NCBI GenBank assembly: GCA_021806345.1 | Contig: JAJZXP010000420.1 | Coordinates: forward strand, 1 to 7,008 | Length of the DNA: 7,008 bases | DNA from: Thermoplasmata archaeon | GTDB taxonomy: Archaea; Thermoplasmatota; Thermoplasmata; Thermoplasmatales; Thermoplasmataceae | Reading direction: 5' to 3' | Part shown: piece by piece, positions 1 through 6,260 of the stretch | Numbering within the stretch: position 1 is the first letter of the stretch | Layout of the letters: each line of letters opens with the position of its first letter | Position numbers and translations under genes: made by a program | Notes under the pieces: generated by a model | Database searches by the model: none | Told to the model about the DNA's origin: nothing | What the model saw: only the letters and a program-made list of their open reading frames with translations

Positions 1-167
1 CTCTGAGCCAGTGCTGTCTTACCTCCAAGTATGAACTGTTCCTTCCATTTGATCAGCTGTACAGGATATATGCCGTGCCTCCGGCATATTTCAGCCTGTG
101 TCACATTGTCTGTGAAAGATTCCATGACTATCTGGAACTTCTCCTCTGCTGAATATTTGGATTTCAT
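1..167 (-). CDS. IS3-family OrfA-like transposase, N-terminal part
   Basis: The first 55 residues of a transposase DNA-binding subunit are present, and the gene runs off the left edge. The protein begins MKSKYSAEEKFQIVMES and continues with TQAEICRRHGIYPVQLIKW. That is the helix-turn-helix of the HTH_Tnp_1 type (about residues 20-42), followed by the K-x-x-F-x-x-GG-x-x-AL pattern typical of IS3-family OrfA. In that family OrfA binds the terminal repeats, and a downstream OrfB carries the DDE catalytic site, which is outside this window. The ATG at 165-167 is preceded by GGAGGT with six nucleotides of spacing, so the start is secure. Whether the element is intact cannot be judged. Confidence 0.82.
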   Translation of the reverse strand, partial: MKSKYSAEEKFQIVMESFTDNVTQAEICRRHGIYPVQLIKWKEQFILGGKTALAQ

Positions 168-173
168 GAAGAG

Positions 174-179
174 ACCTCC
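174..179 (-). promoter_or_regulatory. Ribosome binding site of the transposase gene
   Basis: GGAGGT on the minus strand lies six nucleotides before the ATG at 167. It fixes the start of the transposase reading frame. Confidence 0.7.
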
Positions 180-296
180 ATGATCCTGAAAACCGCTTTT
201 CGCATGCTCTTTATGTATCTGTTCTTCTCTATAATATTATTATCATAGTGTTCCAGTTCTGTGATGGTGCAGGTCAAAAGTTGTTAATAACATAAT

Positions 297-338
297 AAAA
301 ATGAGACTTTACCATAGAACAGCTACGCAAATCTGTTC
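297..338 (-). terminator. Weak candidate transcription terminator after the operon
   Basis: On the minus strand, about 15 nt after the TAG stop of the last operon gene, GAACAG (333-338) pairs with CTGTTC (317-322) across a 10-nt loop. A run of five T follows at 297-301. The stem is only 6 bp, and the T run is separated from it by about 15 nt, so this is weaker than a textbook terminator. The T run alone may act as an archaeal termination signal. The remaining bases between the gene and the insertion sequence show nothing else. Confidence 0.25.
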
Positions 339-353
339 ATAGTGTATTGTTTT

Positions 354-941
354 CTATGAAAAACCCTTTTTTTCCTTCGAAAAAGTACGATATTTAATCA
401 CCGATATAGCCAGTACTGAGGGAATTTCTATTAGAATCAAAAAAATCAAAATGTCTGGTTCCGGGAGTTGTACTTGTAAGAATGCCGAATGATTTTTCGG
501 TAGTTTATTGTTTAAGTAACAGGTTGAATTGTAATACTTTATTAGGGTAGCAAATTGGATTTTATAATGCCCCGGACCTAAATTAATTTGAGTTTCATAG
601 AAATTACAGGCTGATGTATTAAACGTTAAATTATTTATTACGATCGGTGAATTTTGGGAATTCCATTTCCATATCATAACTATTTGAGTGATATTTGCAT
701 ACTCTACTGGATCGGAGTGGGTTCCATAAGTACTATAAATTGTTAATTGAATGTTATTTCCATAAATATTAATCGTTTTACAGTTATAGATCAAATTTAC
801 TGATGTACAGTTTTCCAATATACTTTGAGGTTCAGCTTTCATATTGATATTATTTCCATTCTCTGAAAATGATACTAAAAATAGCAGAGAGATGATTAAG
901 AGTGAAAATATTATTGCCAATAGTTTATTAATAAATTTCAT
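354..941 (-). CDS. Exported protein with an N- and a C-terminal membrane segment
   Basis: This 195-residue protein is not a family I recognise. It has a hydrophobic N-terminal segment at about residues 7-25 (signal peptide or anchor), an outside region of about 135 residues, a second hydrophobic segment at about 163-183, and a basic tail (KYRTFSKEKKGFS) that should face the cytoplasm. The outside part has four cysteines (C45, C54, C112, C141) and several N-x-S/T sequons, and ends in a GPGHYKIQF stretch of the kind seen at a beta-strand turn in immunoglobulin-like folds. The ATG is 4 nt beyond the stop of the permease gene. Its GGAGGT site (948-953) lies in the last codons of that gene, so translation is probably coupled. 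It is the last gene of the operon. A role as an accessory or substrate-capturing partner of the ABC complex is inferred from position only. Confidence 0.75.
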   Translation of the reverse strand: MKFINKLLAIIFSLLIISLLFLVSFSENGNNINMKAEPQSILENCTSVNLIYNCKTINIYGNNIQLTIYSTYGTHSDPVEYANITQIVMIWKWNSQNSPIVINNLTFNTSACNFYETQINLGPGHYKIQFATLIKYYNSTCYLNNKLPKNHSAFLQVQLPEPDILIFLILIEIPSVLAISVIKYRTFSKEKKGFS

Positions 942-945
942 TACT

Positions 946-1614
946 TTACCTCCCGTTCTTTAGATTACTATTAAGGAGAATTCTGTATGAGGCTTCCAAT
1001 AGCGATACTGATACAAGAAAAATAACCATGAGAGTCATTTCATATGTCAGGTTTATCTGCAGATTTACCAGCGCACCAAAACCAGCTGTCACAATCCAGA
1101 CAGGAATTATTTTAACAAAATAACTTGATAAATAATCCATTGAGTAAAATACGATGAAAAAGATAATAAATGAAAGCATGCTGTTTTTAAAAAGGACAGC
1201 TAGAGTTTTTCCTATTGAAATCATAAAGAGAATGGTAACAAGCATAAAGATAAAAGTAAATATTATTATTGCAGGATCAAGTGAAAATATAGTTAACCCT
1301 TCAATGAAAATATAAGAGAGTGTTATCATAAACGGTAGGAAGAATATCTCAAAAAAACTCATTGTTCTCAAAAAATTAATCCTGTGAATCGGGAAACTGA
1401 ATATTGATCCAATTACTCCTCTCTCTAATTTTTGAGCAAAGTTGAATGATAAAACTGAACCATAAAATATAAATAATAATTGAGGTACTAATAAAACCGG
1501 CTGAGATGGAATATGACCACTATAAAGTGAAAGGCTCGCCAGATATGCCATTATTATTGTAGAGATTATCGCGATTATCTCCGCGATATAGAATGGATCT
1601 GAAATATATTCCAT
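946..1614 (-). CDS. ABC-2 type transporter permease subunit (second module)
   Basis: This is a membrane-spanning partner for the ATPase encoded just upstream. About six hydrophobic helices are visible. Between helices two and three sits FAQKLERGVIGSIFSFPIHR, which fits the acidic-x-G-x-hydrophobic-x-x-x-P-x-x-R cytoplasmic coupling segment common in ABC-2 permeases of the NosY/NatB kind. The frame is open up to a TTG at 1680, which would overlap the ATPase gene by 47 nt and add 22 residues. I prefer the ATG at 1614, about 20 nt after the ATPase stop, giving 222 residues. Neither start has a convincing ribosome site, so translational read-on from the ATPase is likely. The protein should form a homodimer, or a heterodimer with another permease, in the cell membrane. 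The substrate is unknown. Confidence 0.8.
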   Translation of the reverse strand: MEYISDPFYIAEIIAIISTIIMAYLASLSLYSGHIPSQPVLLVPQLLFIFYGSVLSFNFAQKLERGVIGSIFSFPIHRINFLRTMSFFEIFFLPFMITLSYIFIEGLTIFSLDPAIIIFTFIFMLVTILFMISIGKTLAVLFKNSMLSFIIFFIVFYSMDYLSSYFVKIIPVWIVTAGFGALVNLQINLTYEMTLMVIFLVSVSLLEASYRILLNSNLKNGR

Positions 1615-1633
1615 ATATTTTAATATCTGTTGG

Positions 1634-2503
1634 TTACCCAAGTTCACCCACCATTGATAAAAAATATGGAAAAACCTCAATTCCAGTTACGAGGTCTATC
1701 TTGTTTCCTAATAGATCAATTAACTCTTTAGTGGATGTATTTCTAACTATAAGTTCGTTTTGACCTAATTTAACGTTATAATTAATTTTCACTTTGTCAT
1801 ACAATTCTTCTATCTGAAATGACTTCACGATAATGAGATTATTTTTCTTATAATAATCGCCCTTTAAAACAGTTGATGAAACCGAGTTTTTATTCATAGA
1901 TATTATGTAGTCAGATATTGGAAGAATTTCATCTAAAATATGTGATGTAATCAAAAATGATGAGTGCTCTTCGTTTCTTAGCCTGCTGATTATTTTGGAT
2001 AGTTTTATTCTGTTTGAAAAATCAAGATTTGCATTTGGTTCATCCATGACATAGAGTTTTGCATTCACAGATAAACACAGTATTATGGAAATTATTTGAA
2101 TTTCACCGTTACTCAGGTCTTTCCATTTTTGCCTTAGAACGTATTCGATGTCAAAGTAGGAAAGCAATTTTTGAAATTTTTCAGCGGAAATTTCCCTTAA
2201 CATTGAAAAATATTTAATCGCTTCAAGAACCGACCTTCCTCCAAGGTTAACAGGTTTTTCCGGTAAAAAAGATACATTTCGAAATGCCAATTCTGGTTTT
2301 TTATATGGTGATTCCCCCAATAACGATACCCTGTCCGTGTGATTTACTCTTACCAAACCTTCGAGAATTCCAATCAGTGTGCTTTTTCCTACTCCATTTG
2401 GCCCTATTAATACACCGATGCCATCATCGATGGCAACATTAAGATTTGAAAGATTCTTATTGTTTGCATAACTTACCTCATTTCCAGAAACCGCAGCTAG
2501 CAT
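1634..2503 (-). CDS. ABC transporter ATP-binding protein (second module)
   Basis: This 289-residue cytoplasmic ATPase would energise the permease encoded next. All core motifs are present: A-loop Tyr12, Walker A GPNGVGKST (34-42), signature LSNGE (130-134), Walker B LYVMDEP with catalytic Glu155 (150-156), D-loop NLD (159-161) and switch His188. The Q-loop position reads FLPEKP with Glu rather than Gln, as in many NatA/CcmA-like ATPases that work with ABC-2 permeases. The signature departs from LSGGQ. The region after about residue 220 is an extra C-terminal domain, as in many ATPases of this group. The ATG is 2 nt past the stop of the upstream exported-protein gene, with AAAGGAT as a modest ribosome site. 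The direction of transport is not proven, but this family is mostly exporters. Confidence 0.92.
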   Translation of the reverse strand: MLAAVSGNEVSYANNKNLSNLNVAIDDGIGVLIGPNGVGKSTLIGILEGLVRVNHTDRVSLLGESPYKKPELAFRNVSFLPEKPVNLGGRSVLEAIKYFSMLREISAEKFQKLLSYFDIEYVLRQKWKDLSNGEIQIISIILCLSVNAKLYVMDEPNANLDFSNRIKLSKIISRLRNEEHSSFLITSHILDEILPISDYIISMNKNSVSSTVLKGDYYKKNNLIIVKSFQIEELYDKVKINYNVKLGQNELIVRNTSTKELIDLLGNKIDLVTGIEVFPYFLSMVGELG

Positions 2504-2505
2504 TA

Positions 2506-3399
2506 TTAAATATCCTTTCCTTTCTTTAATATTTTCTTCTTTCCAATCCTTTTTCTGGAATTTCTCACAGTCATTATGAGAAATGTTACCCCAAAGATCC
2601 AGATAATGGGAACTGCCACTATATCTTTCTTTGCATAATGAGAGAAATCCAACGGGTGAAGCGCTACGCTGGTGTCTATAAGATTCAAGTTAAATCCGAC
2701 TGTGAATATCAATGCTTTATTATTAAAAATTAAATTCAAAAAAGGAAAACCTCCAGTGATAAATGCCCTCACCAATATGTTAGTTTGTCCATTGTGATCA
2801 TAGTCCATTTGATTCCCAAATTGTGAGAGACAAAATTTTGCGGCGTTCCCTGTAACATTTGACATGTTAACATTATCCAGTTGAACTTCTGTTGGGCTGC
2901 TAACACCCAGATCTGATGCCGTTGCAGCCAATTGTGAATTGTTTCCCAAGTATATTATTCTGTAGGAAAACCCATCTACTTTTGGGGTTCCGATTGAATT
3001 GCAGGGTAATTTTATGATTGAATTGATTGGCATTGATATTGAATTTAAAAAATACAGAATTAAATTGTTATTCATGGATACATTATTTTTAATGCAGTAA
3101 TTTTCTGTTGGTGATGCCCCGCAACAGACCTTTTCCCTTATAGCTACCATATTATTCGATATAACTGTTAGTTTCAATACCCCACATGGAGAAGCATAAT
3201 CTATTTGTGAATTACTGTTTGAATATGTATTGCCAGGAGCAGCGTTGAAAGTATAGATATAGTAAGCTCCGGCCTGCATAGCCCCATCGTTCAAAGAATT
3301 TTCCTTCTGTCTCTGAAGTTCCACAGGCATGAATATAATTAAAATAGATGTTAAGATTAATATTGCTATTACAATAAGAGCAAAGATTTTAATTTTCAT
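2506..3399 (-). CDS. Double-anchored exported protein with six cysteines and a DxDxNG loop
   Basis: I do not recognise the family of this 297-residue protein. Visible features are an N-terminal membrane segment (about residues 3-25), a large outside domain, a second membrane segment (about 260-279), and a very basic cytoplasmic tail (RNSRKRIGKKKILKKGKDI). The outside domain has six cysteines (C72, C92, C93, C102, C133, C190), enough for three disulfides, and DYDHNGQT at 199-206, which resembles the calcium-binding loop of EF-hand or dockerin repeats. The chosen ATG has a GTGAT ribosome-site-like sequence nine nucleotides before it. A GTG two codons earlier (3405) is an alternative. The gene lies 2 nt before the second ATPase gene, and its topology resembles that of the last gene of the operon. 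A receptor or chaperone role for that transporter is inferred. Confidence 0.75.
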   Translation of the reverse strand: MKIKIFALIVIAILILTSILIIFMPVELQRQKENSLNDGAMQAGAYYIYTFNAAPGNTYSNSNSQIDYASPCGVLKLTVISNNMVAIREKVCCGASPTENYCIKNNVSMNNNLILYFLNSISMPINSIIKLPCNSIGTPKVDGFSYRIIYLGNNSQLAATASDLGVSSPTEVQLDNVNMSNVTGNAAKFCLSQFGNQMDYDHNGQTNILVRAFITGGFPFLNLIFNNKALIFTVGFNLNLIDTSVALHPLDFSHYAKKDIVAVPIIWIFGVTFLIMTVRNSRKRIGKKKILKKGKDI

Positions 3400-3416
3400 T
3401 TCCACATCATCACATA

Positions 3417-3430
3417 TGCATTATTATGCA
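3417..3430. promoter_or_regulatory. Small dyad TGCAT-N4-ATGCA upstream of the second module
   Basis: This perfect 5-bp inverted repeat with a 4-nt spacer lies about 18 nt before the start of the exported-protein gene at 3399, in the gap left by the decayed gene. It could be an operator or a leader hairpin for the second module. No clear TATA/BRE pair was found beside it, so function is uncertain. Confidence 0.2.
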
Positions 3431-3446
3431 GTTGCTGCAAATGTTA

Positions 3447-4293
3447 TCACAGTAAATAATATTGACTCCAATGAATGACCAAATTGCCATTAACGTAACT
3501 TTCCCCACTAACGCTACCATTGCTTAAGACTTTCTCTTTCATCTCAATAAGGTCAGTTAACGTTGAAAAACCCTGATATTCACTTACACTATATTATACA
3601 GAATTAAAAATATACCTGACCTCCAAATCGTTTTGGGTTGGAGATGTATAAGTGATATTAGTGACCATAGGATTCCCATTATAGACAGAAAAACCGTAAG
3701 TTGAACCTGAACACACGCTTACGCCTGGTCATCCGTGAAGGGCAAAATTTTAAACTTTAAGTGTATTTAGGTTAAAATTCCCATAAGTTCCCGCAGGAGT
3801 TTGGTATGTATAACCTGAAAAATATACTTTTAGTCAGGCACATTCCCATATGACGCTGTTATAGCTGAATGGTGCAAATGGTACACAATTACAATTCATA
3901 ATGTACACAATTAATAATCAATAACAGGTTTGAATTGAGAAATTAGCTGTCCCCAAAGAGCGACCCATACTTGTGCATTATTATATTTGAAGTTATCAAC
4001 AATGCAAGATCACTTGCTACTGCGAAGGCGGGAGAAATAACTGGTATAGTTTACCTCCTGCTGTCAGGAAAATAATACCTGATTGGTATGTTACAGCACT
4101 AAAATTATGTGTTCCAGAAGACTATTATGGCAGGTCTCTGTTTTGAAACACTGAAAAATGTTATCCCGTCAAAAAATCTGGCGTTCTTGCAGATCAATAC
4201 GATAGCCTTCAATAAGAATGAAGTTAGTAGGAAATTAACCAGTTTCTTCCCCGGGATAGCAAGGAAAGAAAAAATATCCAGTCAAACTATCAT
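3447..4293 (-). pseudogene. Decayed gene for an exported protein
   Basis: This stretch has no intact gene, but three reading-frame segments on the minus strand look like pieces of one exported protein. The frame from an ATG at 4293 (6 nt after the previous stop) meets TGA at codon 4, then stays open from 4281 to 4108 with a signal-like part (GKKLVNFLLTSFLLKAIVLI). A shifted frame at 4121-4044 reads SSGTHNFSAVTYQSGIIFLT. Another at 4051-3911 reads NNAQVWVALWGQLISQF. The last runs 3917-3447 and includes YTYQTPAGTYGNFNLNT and SGESYVNGNLVIHWSQYY, interrupted by TGA at 3836, TAA at 3752, TGA at 3731 and TAA at 3596. Composition (Ser, Thr, Asn, Tyr, Gly) matches secreted beta-rich proteins. At about 280 codons it would have been similar in size to its neighbour at 2506-3399. 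The first segment is the least certain. Confidence 0.65.
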
Positions 4294-4298
4294 TTTCG

Positions 4299-4886
4299 TT
4301 AAGATTTGTTATTTATGACTATTACCGGATCGTCATAGACGGTATTTACAATGCTTTTGTGTGAACTGACAACAGCAATATTATTCAGAAGGATTGCATA
4401 GATTCCTGAACTAATATTGCTATTAACTTCCAGTGTAATTGAGATACTTGACTGATTGCTTGAAATGGCAATTAGAGAAGGATAATAAAATGAGGGAATT
4501 GCTGTGACCTCATGATGAAATTTATTGCTCAGATATGCAGAATATTCTCCAGCTGTTTTAATTTTGGAGATTAAAGCTGAAGCATTTTGAAGACTTGCAT
4601 TTCCTGTATAATTTGATATGAAAAAAATACCGGTTGAATAATGCTGAGGGCTATTATTTTGACTAAATATGTTAAGATTGAAAGGATATTTATTCCCGGT
4701 TGCAGTAATATTTATGACCATATTTACAGTTTGATTTTTTTCCGTGATATTATATGTGGTATGTTTTTCAGACACGGTAAGTGTCAGGTAGTTGAAATTG
4801 GGATTTTCCGGATAGGCCAGATAAACGCCTATGGAAACCACTAATAATATGGCAAGAAGGACAGCAATGATTCTTTTTATCTTCAG
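4299..4886 (-). CDS. Membrane-anchored, sequon-rich exported protein with apparent CTG start
   Basis: The family of this 195-residue protein is unknown. Residues 2-24 (KIKRIIAVLLAILLVVSIGV and on) form a basic start followed by a membrane helix. The rest is Ser/Thr/Asn-rich, cysteine-free and likely beta-structured, with eight N-x-S/T sequons, which suggests a heavily glycosylated outside domain. There is no C-terminal anchor. No ATG, GTG or TTG exists upstream of the helix before the in-frame stop. The first standard start is a GTG at 4841 (codon 16), which would cut the helix in half. A CTG at 4886 gives the full helix, overlaps the upstream stop as CTGA, and follows AGGTGGTGG, so I take it as the start. 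Loss of an original ATG, leaving a weakly expressed gene, is the alternative. The next gene downstream is decayed. Confidence 0.65.
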   Translation of the reverse strand: MKIKRIIAVLLAILLVVSIGVYLAYPENPNFNYLTLTVSEKHTTYNITEKNQTVNMVINITATGNKYPFNLNIFSQNNSPQHYSTGIFFISNYTGNASLQNASALISKIKTAGEYSAYLSNKFHHEVTAIPSFYYPSLIAISSNQSSISITLEVNSNISSGIYAILLNNIAVVSSHKSIVNTVYDDPVIVINNKS

Positions 4887-5359
4887 CTTCCACCACCTGT
4901 TTTATAATATACGAAGAAATGGTAATTTCCTGCCTGTGACGATGAACTGAAAGCAATATTCACACTCCAGATTCCGGAGTAAATGTCAGATATATTAAAT
5001 TGCTGTGAAGATATAACGTTCTCATCTGGTTGCATATTAAACTTATCAAAATAGCAGTGCGTGGAATTGTAAACAATAATGCAGTCACCCTGAACAGTGT
5101 TGTTAAAGAAATCGACAAAGAACAGACTTGATATTTTATCCTTTGGCAAATTAAAATGGAAGCAGTTGGAACCATGAATATTATCTATCTGATAAAGAAA
5201 AGTAAATCCGCTGGTGTCCGGGCCTGTTACAGGCAGGGGTTTGGTTGTGATATTATTAGATGATTTATTGAATGAACCGTGATAAAATGCTGTAAATCCA
5301 ACAATTAAAACTATGGCCACTATTATTCCAGCTATTAAGCGTTCCCTATTCTTTCTCAT
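4883..5359 (-). CDS. Small membrane-anchored exported protein
   Basis: I do not recognise this 158-residue protein. It has a basic N-terminus (MRKNRERL), one membrane helix at about residues 8-25, a Ser/Asn/Pro linker (about 28-50), and a compact outside domain of roughly 105 residues ending in YHFFVYYKTGGGS. Three cysteines (C66, C93, C102) and several N-x-S/T sequons fit an extracellular location. C93 and C102 flank a short strand and could pair. The ATG at 5359 follows AAGGAGGAAATTAA and overlaps the permease gene by 14 nt, so translation is probably coupled. Being made with the first ABC module suggests it works with that transporter at the outer face, but this is only inferred. Confidence 0.75.
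   Translation of the reverse strand: MRKNRERLIAGIIVAIVLIVGFTAFYHGSFNKSSNNITTKPLPVTGPDTSGFTFLYQIDNIHGSNCFHFNLPKDKISSLFFVDFFNNTVQGDCIIVYNSTHCYFDKFNMQPDENVISSQQFNISDIYSGIWSVNIAFSSSSQAGNYHFFVYYKTGGGS
4889..4898 (-). promoter_or_regulatory. Ribosome binding site supporting the CTG start
   Basis: On the minus strand AGGTGGTGGA ends two nucleotides before the CTG at 4886. Its AGGTGG core sits at a workable distance, and it lies inside the last codons (GGT GGT GGA AGC) of the upstream gene. It decides in favour of the CTG start over the internal GTG at 4841, which has no comparable site. Confidence 0.4.
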
Positions 5360-6260
5360 TTAATTTCCTCCTTAAAAGCATTTTAAACGCATTCGATGTT
5401 TTGATTCTGATTTTAACTGAATTTTTCCTCATAAAAACAGATATGAATGTGAACAATACAAAGAAAATAGACATAATTTCAATGATAAAGATGCTGTTCT
5501 CTATGGGAAGATAATTTTCAGATGTATAAAGAGAAGAATGTATTAGATACGCCGGAAGATTCCGCGAAAATCCTGATAACGAAAATATAAACATATTAAT
5601 AAATGACAATCCTGATGTGCCGTAAACTGTGCTGATTTTTGAGGAAATCTCTGTGGAAACAGGGTAAATAAGAAACACTGATATTATGGAAAAGACCTTG
5701 TTGGGTAACAGTGAGGAGAGAAAAAGAGCAAATGTAACAGGCAAAATAAAAATTCCCATAATGGCCATTGATACCAAAAGTGGATCTATGAGGAACCCTG
5801 ACGTTATAATATAACCCTTATAGAACACATAGCCCTCACCGGTTATTGATAAACAGAGAATTATGAGGAAAACAGCTATAAATGATGAAAGGAGTTTTCC
5901 AGCTACATATCCTGCAGTGTTTACGTTTAGCGTTTTGAGTATGAGGAAGTTTCTGTTTTCAATATCGTCGGTAATTAAAATTGCTGGAACCATGAGAATT
6001 ATGAAATTTTCAAAGTTCAATATACTTTGAGAAAAAGTTATGGAAAGTATGTTGCTTCTCAGACCCATATGAAAGGAAATTAAGCCTGTTGAACCGGTTT
6101 GCTTACCTATACTGTCTGTATATAATAGATCTATGAGGATAAGCAATGCTGCTGATAACAGTATAATGAAATACCATGATTTTATCAGGAGAGAAATGTC
6201 CTTGGTGACCTGAGCCCTCAATGTTTTGAGGAACCTGACCGGAAGTTCAACTGATCTCAT
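5346..6260 (-). CDS. ABC-2 type transporter permease subunit (first module)
   Basis: This 304-residue integral membrane protein is the likely channel for the overlapping ATPase gene. Six hydrophobic helices are visible, at about 30-47, 84-98, 119-140, 160-183, 187-204 and 256-277 when numbered from the ATG at 6260. Between helices two and three, DDIENRNFLILKTLNVNTAG followed by YVAGKLLSSF matches the cytoplasmic coupling segment of ABC-2 permeases (acidic residues, a hydrophobic stretch, then G-K). The C-terminal tail is strongly basic. The ATG overlaps the ATPase stop by 14 nt and is preceded by GGAGGAGGAATATC. A TTG directly before it (6263) is an alternative start. The substrate cannot be read from the sequence. 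Confidence 0.88.
   Translation of the reverse strand: MRSVELPVRFLKTLRAQVTKDISLLIKSWYFIILLSAALLILIDLLYTDSIGKQTGSTGLISFHMGLRSNILSITFSQSILNFENFIILMVPAILITDDIENRNFLILKTLNVNTAGYVAGKLLSSFIAVFLIILCLSITGEGYVFYKGYIITSGFLIDPLLVSMAIMGIFILPVTFALFLSSLLPNKVFSIISVFLIYPVSTEISSKISTVYGTSGLSFINMFIFSLSGFSRNLPAYLIHSSLYTSENYLPIENSIFIIEIMSIFFVLFTFISVFMRKNSVKIRIKTSNAFKMLLRRKLNEKE

Larger units (their letters stand above)
1..276 (-). mobile_element. Partial insertion sequence, probably IS3 family (5' end only)
   Basis: This is the transposase-proximal end of an insertion sequence; the rest lies outside the window. It holds the first 55 codons of an OrfA-like transposase plus a leader of about 110 bp. Read on the minus strand, the probable outer end is TGACCTGCACC starting at 276, which has the 5'-TG expected of IS3-family termini. 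The second inverted repeat and any target duplication are not visible, so the boundary is inferred. An alternative end is the TG at 270. The leader also contains a small dyad (GAAAA at 188-192 with TTTTC at 197-201). The element lies just past the 3' end of the transporter operon and points the same way. Confidence 0.6.

Noticed and set aside
3447..3917. Recoding of stops (selenocysteine, pyrrolysine or readthrough) in the decayed frame
   Set aside because: The stops include TAA and TGA, frameshifts occur just upstream, and no recoding element is evident. Pseudogene decay is simpler.
4109..4318. Plus-strand open frame of 69 codons
   Set aside because: It is antisense to the decayed region and to the end of the gene at 4299-4886, has no ribosome site, and its product looks like no exported or enzymatic protein. 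It is best explained as chance openness opposite the minus-strand remnant.
4641..5175. Alternative frames on both strands across the two small exported-protein genes
   Set aside because: They overlap frames with clear anchors, ribosome sites and coupled starts, and their own translations lack any coherent domain.
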